From a virus, in the IMG/VR virus record IMGVR_UViG_3300021963_000703, positions 1 through 22,647 of that record: a DNA stretch of 22,647 nucleotides, one strand, 5' to 3'. The notes beneath the pieces were generated by a model. That model made no database searches. It was not told the origin of the DNA and worked only from the letters and a program-made list of their open reading frames with translations. This document shows positions 13,366 to 20,400 of this stretch, piece after piece. Each line of letters begins with the position of its first letter. Position 1 is the stretch's first letter. The position numbers and the translations under genes are program-made.

Positions 13366-13506
13366 TTATTTTTTCTTCTTATAGCCTGAAGCATAAGCAG
13401 CAGCGGCTTGTTTGGCCGCTTGTTTCTTAGTAGGATATACCTTACCGGAATTTCCCCATTGATAGCCTTTTCCACCTTGTGGTCCTTTAGCTTTATGTAT
13501 TGGCAT
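13366..13506 (-). CDS. Small basic conserved phage protein, 46 aa
   Basis: This short gene starts at ATG 13506, which overlaps the stop of the 23-aa gene as TAATG, and ends TAA at 13366-13368. The product starts MPIHKAKGPQGGKGYQWG, then NSGKVYPTKKQAAKQAAAAY, and ends in a Lys run. The phrase YQWGxSGKVYPTxxQAxxQAxAxYASGY is a conserved pattern I recall as a stand-alone small protein in many tailed phages; its function is unknown. It is compact and strongly basic, so it may bind DNA or a virion component. Confidence 0.75.
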   Translation of the reverse strand: MPIHKAKGPQGGKGYQWGNSGKVYPTKKQAAKQAAAAYASGYKKKK

Positions 13507-13577
13507 TACTTTTTCTTTGGTGGTCGCTTGCCACGGTTAGTTTTGGTTCGCATTCCGCGTAGTGGTAGGTGTCTCAT
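13506..13577 (-). CDS. 23-residue basic microprotein
   Basis: ATG 13577 has the strong site AAGGAG five bases upstream, and the stop TAA at 13506-13508 overlaps the ATG of the next gene. The product MRHLPLRGMRTKTNRGKRPP, then KKK, has ten Arg/Lys residues. It could be a real microprotein or a leader that couples ribosomes into the 46-aa gene. Confidence 0.5.
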   Translation of the reverse strand: MRHLPLRGMRTKTNRGKRPPKKK

Positions 13578-13586
13578 AGCTTCTCC

Positions 13587-13772
13587 TTATTTCACATTTA
13601 ACTTCTGTTCAATGCGTTCTAATGCTTTGGTTTGGTGCTCTGTATTGGTGTGTATAACAGCAGTCTTTTTGTCCAAAGCATCAATCTTTTCATTCAATGA
13701 TAGATAGCCTGTGCCTCCTATACCCAGGCTGCCTATTACGATCCACGATAATTGTTTTAATGTAAATTCCAT
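13587..13772 (-). CDS. Small membrane-anchored coiled-coil protein (holin/XhlA-like?)
   Basis: This is a 61-aa protein. One predicted membrane segment at about residues 8-26 (LSWIVIGSLGIGGTGYLSL) is followed by a helical, charged segment with heptad-like spacing (about 27-58: LNEKIDALDKKTAVIH, then ALERIEQKL). One membrane span plus a coiled coil just downstream of fibre genes is typical of holin-like or XhlA-like lysis accessory proteins, but no endolysin is visible nearby. The ATG comes one base after the fibre stop with AGGAG inside the end of the fibre gene, so the genes are tightly coupled. Confidence 0.6.
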   Translation of the reverse strand: MEFTLKQLSWIVIGSLGIGGTGYLSLNEKIDALDKKTAVIHTNTEHQTKALERIEQKLNVK

Positions 13773-13773
13773 G

Positions 13774-15732
13774 TCATGCTCCTACTGGCACTAGTGTGAC
13801 AAACAATGCTGCTGTTGCAGGTCCAAATGCTGTTGCGGTAAATGTTGGAAAGTCAATGTGTGCGGCATCATCCACAGCATACATCAGTTCCCAGTAATCT
13901 GTGGTGTTAGCACTGCTGATCATATTATCCCAACCTGCGATAGTTAATGCGTCTCCAGCACCTGCGGCTTTTGGCACACCTACTCTGCCCATACTTCCTG
14001 GAACATCTGTGCCATTCTTTCTCCACCAGAAATAAGCAATGTGTTCTGCGGCTGCGTCATCATTTCTAACCTGAACACTGAATTGTAGTTTATACACGCC
14101 AGCCGCACCTGGAACAATGCGACTTGTGGTATTGATACTAGCAATATTAGCAAAGTCAATTGTTGGCAACGCAAACGCATAAGCAGTATTATTAGCCGCT
14201 GGTGTAACTAAGTTTAAGTTTTGCCATTGTCCATAGACTCGGTTATAGTTTATATTATTACCTACAATACTGGCAGCAGCCGCAGTTTGTAAGTTGATTT
14301 GATCACCAGCCAGTGCCAGAGTAGCACCTGCCGAGCTGGTAGTAATCTGTGTTGTTCCGCCCTGACTTTTAATTTTGTTAGTTAATAAGCGTAGATCTTG
14401 TAAGATATCAGTTGTTGTGCTGGTTTCAGGCACACTGCCAATATATCCAAGGTTGCCTGTAATTGCTTGTCCTGAGAATGTGCCAGGACTACCACTTAAT
14501 TGCCAAGTTGATCCTGAACCACTGCCACTGATATTTGCTACGATATAATGGCCGTTGATGGCATTGCCAGCATTTAGAACTTGACCTACGAAAATAGTTC
14601 CTGCTGTTAATGTGCCAATAGTCAGTGTTGTGCCACTGGTAGAACATCCTGTGGCTGTAAATGTAGTTGATGTCTTGAATACATTGGCAATAGATACCTT
14701 GCCCTGACCTATACTTAATCTATCACCACGAATAGTTGAAGATTCAGCAGATAGATTGAGAATACCCACATTTTGTGTGCCAGAAGTTATAGTTGTATTC
14801 TGCGGAGCCAGTGCCAATGTAAATGTAGTTCCTAGATTAGTGTTTGAAATCCAGTTTTCAGCTGCTTGGAATCCAAAGAAGCCGGGAACGAAACTAACAA
14901 TATTATCATTGATAAATCCTGTGCTGGTATATCCTGTGGCATCAACACTGCCTATGAAATCTCCACTTTGAACCGCTGTAGGGCTGGCACTTGTTCCACG
15001 AGCCTTTTCAAATACAAGACGACCACGAGTGCCTTGAACAGCACCGCCACTGAACGCTCTCAATATCGTACCAGGACCTTTGGCAGTATCAGCACTATTA
15101 TCCAGACTAATACCACGATATGGCAATGTTGGACCAGTTGAATTTACTGCCCAGATATCACCTATGCTTTCTGTAGTAGCATTGCGAATAGCACCAAATA
15201 CATAATTTCTATTATTGAATAAATTACCACCATTGCTGAATGTTGTTAAAACATCACCGGTGCCGTTGGGTGCTAGAGTAATATTGTTATTGGCACCATT
15301 GGCCAGTGTAATACTACCTGCGTTAGTGCCACTATTAGTATTCAATACTAGATCACCTGTGCCATTGGTTGTTATAGTTGCTGTGGCGTTTGAATCACCT
15401 ACCTGAACGGTGTCTGCGGATAAAATAACATCACCGGTGCCGTTGGGTGTCAGTGTGATATTACCATTACTATTTGTGCTGGTAATTGTATTACCACTGA
15501 TATTCAAATTATCTACATTTAATTCTGTGCTTACGGTGATTATACCAGTTGAGTTAGCAATAGTAGCCGCTGCCGTACCATCCAGTGCTTTAATATTTGT
15601 AGTTTCCAGATTGCTGACATCTACGGTAGTAGATGTTATTGATGTAAGACCTGTGGCCACTCCGGCGTCGGTGACGCTGACATTGTCACCAATGTCCAAA
15701 CCAAATCTTACCTTGAAATTCTTATTTGCCAT
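13774..15732 (-). CDS. Tail fibre protein with receptor-binding-type C-terminal domain
   Basis: This is a 652-aa protein. It starts MANKNFKVRFGLDIGDN, a common opening of aquatic-phage fibres. The stalk repeats the phrase NITLTPNGTGDV or close variants (about residues 90-165; its DNA appears as near-identical 24-base copies around 15249 and 15429). At about 350-430 lies a beta-rich inserted module (TLTIGTLTAGTIFVGQVLNA, then GSTWQLSGSPGTFSGQAITG). The last 150 residues (DNA 13774-14230) form a compact globular part with AGVYKLQFSVQVRNDD, then AYFWWRKNGTDVPGSMGRV and DYWELMYAVDDAAHIDF. Its strand pattern resembles a C1q/TNF-like jelly roll, the likely receptor-contact domain. ATG 15732 is preceded by AAGGAC. 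Confidence 0.75.
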   Translation of the reverse strand: MANKNFKVRFGLDIGDNVSVTDAGVATGLTSITSTTVDVSNLETTNIKALDGTAAATIANSTGIITVSTELNVDNLNISGNTITSTNSNGNITLTPNGTGDVILSADTVQVGDSNATATITTNGTGDLVLNTNSGTNAGSITLANGANNNITLAPNGTGDVLTTFSNGGNLFNNRNYVFGAIRNATTESIGDIWAVNSTGPTLPYRGISLDNSADTAKGPGTILRAFSGGAVQGTRGRLVFEKARGTSASPTAVQSGDFIGSVDATGYTSTGFINDNIVSFVPGFFGFQAAENWISNTNLGTTFTLALAPQNTTITSGTQNVGILNLSAESSTIRGDRLSIGQGKVSIANVFKTSTTFTATGCSTSGTTLTIGTLTAGTIFVGQVLNAGNAINGHYIVANISGSGSGSTWQLSGSPGTFSGQAITGNLGYIGSVPETSTTTDILQDLRLLTNKIKSQGGTTQITTSSAGATLALAGDQINLQTAAAASIVGNNINYNRVYGQWQNLNLVTPAANNTAYAFALPTIDFANIASINTTSRIVPGAAGVYKLQFSVQVRNDDAAAEHIAYFWWRKNGTDVPGSMGRVGVPKAAGAGDALTIAGWDNMISSANTTDYWELMYAVDDAAHIDFPTFTATAFGPATAALFVTLVPVGA

Positions 15733-15749
15733 AATTCATTGTCCTTATG

Positions 15750-16898
15750 TTATACCACTATTGTGGTTTTTGTCAGTTTATACGCAGTGACGGCGTTTAT
15801 AGGTGTTGTTAGTAATCTAACATTACCTGAATTAATATCCACGCTGAATGTAGCCAGTGCTGATCCTGTGCTTATATCTGCGTAAGTTGTTTGACTGGCA
15901 GTGGTACCATTGTGAACCACTAATATTTCCAGACTTTGATAACTTGATCCGCTGCTAACACTGATTAGATATTTTGCTGTTCTATAAGTCACAGCCGCAA
16001 AACTATCCAGAACTTGATCTGCTGTTGTTGCTGATGTTGTCAGTGTGGCTGTGTCTAACGCTGCCAGACTATCTAAATTTACGCTGCCAAATGTCACTGA
16101 ATCTGTGGTAGCTACACTTTGCCCAATACTAACCGTTGCTGTATTGGCATCTGTGTAAGCCACCGTGACGCCAGTGCCAGATGCGAATTTAACCGTGTCA
16201 GTTGTGCTATCACTGCCCACCAAGTTTAAGTTTGCTCCACCTGTGGTTGAACTAATATTCTGTGTGTAAGTTGTGTTTGTATCTGTAGATGCGATAGTGA
16301 TTGTATTAGCATCTGTTCTACTCACGGTGGTATTTGTGCCGCTGGCAAACTTTACCGTGTCAGTTGTTGCGTCACTGCCAGTTAAATTTAAGTTTGCTCC
16401 ACCTGTAGTTGATGTAGCATCAATAGTGTAAGTTGTATCAGTGTTTATACTAGTATTTGTAATAACACCTGTGATGTTATCATAACTTATGCCTGTGCCG
16501 GCACTTAGACTTTGGCGAGCCAGAGCCTGACTGAAATATCGGTTAGTTGATCCCTGTGTTAAATTATCAGTGGTTTTTGTAGCAAGACGAGTGTCAAAAT
16601 CTGCGTTGGCCAATGCCGTACTATAGTATAGATTTGTTGTGCCCTGACTGATGTCATCTGTATCCAAAACAACTATGGGACCTGTATTACCATTTACGCT
16701 GGTAATTACACCACTGCTGTTTATGTTTAATGTGCCACCTGTCAATATTGTAATATTATCTGTGGTGTTGGTGACATTTACTGAACTATTAGGCACCGCG
16801 ACATCAATAGTCTGCCCTGTGGGCACGGTCACTGATATGCCACTGGTTTCAGTGACTTCAATAACGCTTTGTGTTGTTGATACTGAGATATCTGCCAT
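15750..16898 (-). CDS. Tail fibre protein with tandem beta-repeats
   Basis: This 382-aa, Thr/Ser/Asn-rich protein is almost free of Cys. After an N-terminal attachment part (SVIEVTETSGISVTVPTGQT), residues about 62-140 carry ITSVNGNTGPIVVLDTDDIS and NLYYSTALANADF, phrases widely seen in phage fibre shafts. Two consecutive copies of a 54-aa unit follow (TTGGANLNL, TTDTVKFASGT, DANT); in DNA they are 162 bases apart, for example CCGTGTCA on the plus strand at 16193 and 16355. The C-terminal part (about 290-382) is a small beta-rich domain (TYRTAKYLISVSSGSSYQSL). The start has AAGGAG upstream. Confidence 0.75.
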   Translation of the reverse strand: MADISVSTTQSVIEVTETSGISVTVPTGQTIDVAVPNSSVNVTNTTDNITILTGGTLNINSSGVITSVNGNTGPIVVLDTDDISQGTTNLYYSTALANADFDTRLATKTTDNLTQGSTNRYFSQALARQSLSAGTGISYDNITGVITNTSINTDTTYTIDATSTTGGANLNLTGSDATTDTVKFASGTNTTVSRTDANTITIASTDTNTTYTQNISSTTGGANLNLVGSDSTTDTVKFASGTGVTVAYTDANTATVSIGQSVATTDSVTFGSVNLDSLAALDTATLTTSATTADQVLDSFAAVTYRTAKYLISVSSGSSYQSLEILVVHNGTTASQTTYADISTGSALATFSVDINSGNVRLLTTPINAVTAYKLTKTTIVV

Positions 16899-16907
16899 TA
16901 TATCTCC

Positions 16908-17411
16908 TTATGCTATTGTCAGTGCTGTATAACCTGCTGATAAAATAGGATTACCAATATCAACATCTGGCTCATAACATTGTATGAAAGCCCAGCGATG
17001 ACTATTGACCTGTGTGGGAGTTGTGTTGGTTGTCCAAGTCACACCCACTATGGTGATTGGAACATTCTTACGGGCATCAGGAATAATTGCTCCTGTGTAT
17101 AAATTTGCTGGGATAGTGATATTCACTAAACCTGTAGCCGCATTTACAACATTAATAGTTGTTGTATCCACTGCCAGTTCTTGCTTGGCAAAATAGCCTA
17201 TAACCAAACTATTACTAAAATTAGGCACGCCATTGCGATCATAACTCACTGGATTTACCACCAGAGTCTGTGCGTCCAGACCCCAGGTCCAGCCTGTGAT
17301 ATTTTGATTGAAGTTATACGCATAAGTGCGTTTGGTACTGGGGAAGATTTGCTCTACCTGAATATTATCTGGGCCACCCAAATAATCTGCGAAACTTAAT
17401 ACACCTGACAT
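16908..17411 (-). CDS. Probable fibre adaptor / baseplate-type protein
   Basis: This is a 167-aa protein. Residues 6-60 contain SFADYLGGPDNIQVEQIFPS and RTYAYNFNQNITGWTWGLDA, followed by a strand-rich body (LVIGYFAKQELAVDTTTINV, then LVNITIPANLYTG) and WAFIQCYEPDVDIGNPILSA near the end. The opening (a cap around TYAYNFxQNITGW) resembles N-terminal domains that in other phages sit between the tail tip and a fibre. A role as adaptor is inferred from this and from its place between the tip gene and two fibre genes. ATG 17411 has CAGGAG upstream, and a promoter box plus a nine-bp leader hairpin lie further up. Confidence 0.6.
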   Translation of the reverse strand: MSGVLSFADYLGGPDNIQVEQIFPSTKRTYAYNFNQNITGWTWGLDAQTLVVNPVSYDRNGVPNFSNSLVIGYFAKQELAVDTTTINVVNAATGLVNITIPANLYTGAIIPDARKNVPITIVGVTWTTNTTPTQVNSHRWAFIQCYEPDVDIGNPILSAGYTALTIA

Positions 17412-17431
17412 ATTGTTCTCCTGAGGGAATG

Positions 17432-17459
17432 TGGTATAGGCTCTGCGGAACCTATACCA
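17432..17459 (-). other. Leader stem-loop after the promoter box
   Basis: TGGTATAGG (17459-17451) pairs perfectly with CCTATACCA (17440-17432), loop of ten bases. It starts one base after the TATAAATA box and ends 20 bases before the gene start. No T-run follows, so it is not an intrinsic terminator; it would be at the 5' end of the transcript or just overlap the start point. Confidence 0.5.
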
Positions 17460-17460
17460 T

Positions 17461-17468
17461 TATTTATA
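17461..17468 (-). promoter_or_regulatory. Late-promoter-like box TATAAATA (fibre unit)
   Basis: The exact octamer lies three bases after the stop codon of the tip gene and 49 bases upstream of the gene starting at 17411. It would drive the fibre genes through 12533. Confidence 0.55.
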
Positions 17469-17471
17469 CTC

Positions 17472-20400
17472 TTAGGTAATTGAGCCGCGACTCATACCAG
17501 TGAATGTAATTGTTGATGTCACATTGCTACTTGCGACTTGATTAACATTGGCAGTCAATATAAAAATACCCGATGAAATACTGGGCGTTAGTGTGTTTAT
17601 CACTGGATTACCTACTACCATCTCGGAAAATATGTTAATATACTGAGTTGAATCACTGGTTCTATGTATAACCATGCCTTCCATATAGTGTATGTTAGCC
17701 AGTGTGGCGGTAATATTTTGTCGCACCATTAAGTGGAATCTAACTCCAGAGTAATCATTTACACTGATATTATTGAATACAATTAAATCTTGTGTGCCTG
17801 AGCCTGCACTGGATGCTGTGTAGCGTTGATCACCGCGTATAGAATACGGCATTGTTATTTCGCCACCTACACTGACATCATTGGTGAACGCGATATCTGT
17901 GCCACTCATTGTTATAACAGCATCACCAGTTGATGATTCTATTTGATTGCCTGTGACTTTTAAGTCGCCACCAATAACAACATCTGTGCCATTAAGTTCA
18001 ATACTATTGCCGCCTGTTGAACTATTCTTAATGATATCTGCTACAATATTGCCATTAAATCTTGTATAACCTGTGGCACTACCTATGCTGACAACACCGG
18101 CATTTAAGAACGCAGTGACGGTTGTTGGGCCATCATTAGTTCCACTGCTTGGACTATCTTTATTAAACAATTCAAAAGTAGTAGCTGTACTATACAAGTT
18201 GCCGCCATTGATTGCCAGACCCGTGCCACCTATTTCAAGAGTATTGTTAATAGTTGTTGTGCCTGAGCCTGAACCGATATTGATATCTGTGGCCGCACCA
18301 AAGGCATTTACCGTTGTTGCCACCGTGTTATATAAAAATTGTGTGCTACTGGCACCCTTCAGTGTTTCACTGCGGATAGTGGTAGTTCCCACGGTAGCAC
18401 CCAAACGCAATGTTGAGGCAACACCAAAAGCATCTACACCAGTGGCCACCGTATCAAATACATTTATGTCAGCCTGTGTGGTAAGAAGATTGCCACCCTG
18501 TATTTCAAGATTATTACTAGTGATAACTTTACCTTCACCACCACGAGTAGTTAGTAATAAATTGGCAGCACCTGGTCCATTATACAAGTAAACTTCAGCA
18601 CCCTGATCTGCTCCTGCCTGGAAGTTAGTGGCCAAACGCATGCCTGCGGCACCATTAGTCATAACATTGGCACCGGCACCAGGATCACCTACTACCACAT
18701 AATCACTGACTAATTTAGTAATGCCTGTGCTACTGGGAGTAATAACAATATCACTGGCAGTGCTGCCACTGGTTATTCTTAATTCACCGGTGCTGTTTGT
18801 AATATCGCCGCCTCTAACATCTAGATCTCCCAGTAGAACCGTATCGGCATTGCGAATCGTTGTTGTGCCTGTGGTAGCACCTAGAGTAATTGCTGTGCCA
18901 GCACCAAAGGCATTTACCGTTGTTGCTGTTGTATTATATAAGTTCTGTGTTGTTTGTGTGCCCACTAATGTTGGACTACCAATAGTGGTAGTGCCAGAAT
19001 TAGCAGCCAGATTTAACGCTGTAGCCGCACCAAAGGCATTTACCGTTGTTGCGGTTGTATTATATAAGTTCTGTGTTGTTTGTGTGCCCACCAGAGTAGG
19101 GCTACGCAGTGTTGTTGTGCCAGAGTTATTACCTACATTTAACGCTGTGGCCGCGCCAAAAGCATTTACCGTTGTTGCTGTTGTATTAAACACAGCCTGT
19201 GTTGTATTGAAACCTTCAATACTTGGTGATTTAATTTGAACACGACCAGAACCTGTATTACCCAGATTAACTTCTGTGGTAGCACCATTACCTACATTGA
19301 CCGTAGTTGCTGTAGCATTGAATAAATTACCAGTTGTCTGTGTAGTTGTGATATCACCACCATTGACAGCGAGATCTAGACCAATAGTTGTATTATTTGG
19401 AATACTTGTATCACCTACATTGTCCAATAATGTTAAACTATGTACTATAGGTGCTGTGCCACCTTCCCAGGGCGGCCCACTTATGCCAGATCCAGCATAT
19501 TGTCTAACATATATTTCACCACCATTACTGCCACTGCCAGCGTTGTCGCCTGTGGCAATTTCCAGATAACCCAGATCTGTGCCAGCACTGCCTGATCCCA
19601 CGAACCAGGGATCATTGTTGGCACTCTTACCACGAATACCATACAGGGGATTAGCACCTGCGGCCTGTGTTTGGAATGTTAGAAAAGGTCTTGTGCCATT
19701 TATTTCTACATTTTGTTGTAGGCCTGTGTATGGATCGCGTATTCTTAATATACTGGAGTTAATCCACTGACTGGTAGCACTATCATAGATCAGTGTTTGA
19801 CCACTTTGTCTGCTGGTTATGGTGACATCACTGAGATCATTGAGGCTACCACCGCCTACTGGGCTTGGCTCATACTGGAAGTTGTCTGTGTCCAGATCTG
19901 CGGCACCATTAACACTCATTTCTCCAAAGATCTTACGCAGTCCCATACGAGCTCTAACGAACCAGCGTCTCCAAGTGCCCAGATTAGCCGGCACCGTTGT
20001 CACCACATAATTTACGGTTTCGCCATTAATAAATTGACTATTATTGCCTGGTGGAACAATACTGAGTAGATAATTATAGTCATCATCTTCGGGCACATCA
20101 TATAATGTAGCTGATCCTGCGGCTGTAGCACTGACATCTACAACATAAGTGCCATTGCCGCCGGTGACCGCATAACTACCTGAGGCCTGCACCGTAAAAG
20201 GTCTATCTACTCTAACCGTATTATTGGCAAGATCTATGTCAATAATTTGTCCGCCGGTGGCCAGACCTGTACCCGTTAGTCTATTACCCAATAAAATACC
20301 AGTTAGGTCTGTCATTTTGATTAAGAACTCACCTACACCACCCAGACTATGATAAGTCTTTGATGCTGGTGTATTGGTTAATTGACTTAGCACGGTCACT

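Noticed and set aside
13587-13772. Complete lysis cassette next to the holin-like gene
   Set aside because: No endolysin or spanin sequence is visible in the neighbouring frames.
18280-19330. CRISPR-like periodic repeats
   Set aside because: The 126-base spacing is in frame, the spacers are also repeated, and the unit encodes a fibre repeat.
18073-19570. Long plus-strand frames opposite the tip gene
   Set aside because: They are complements of a Thr/Ala-rich repetitive coding strand and have no ribosome binding sites or family features; the same applies to all other plus-strand frames seen.
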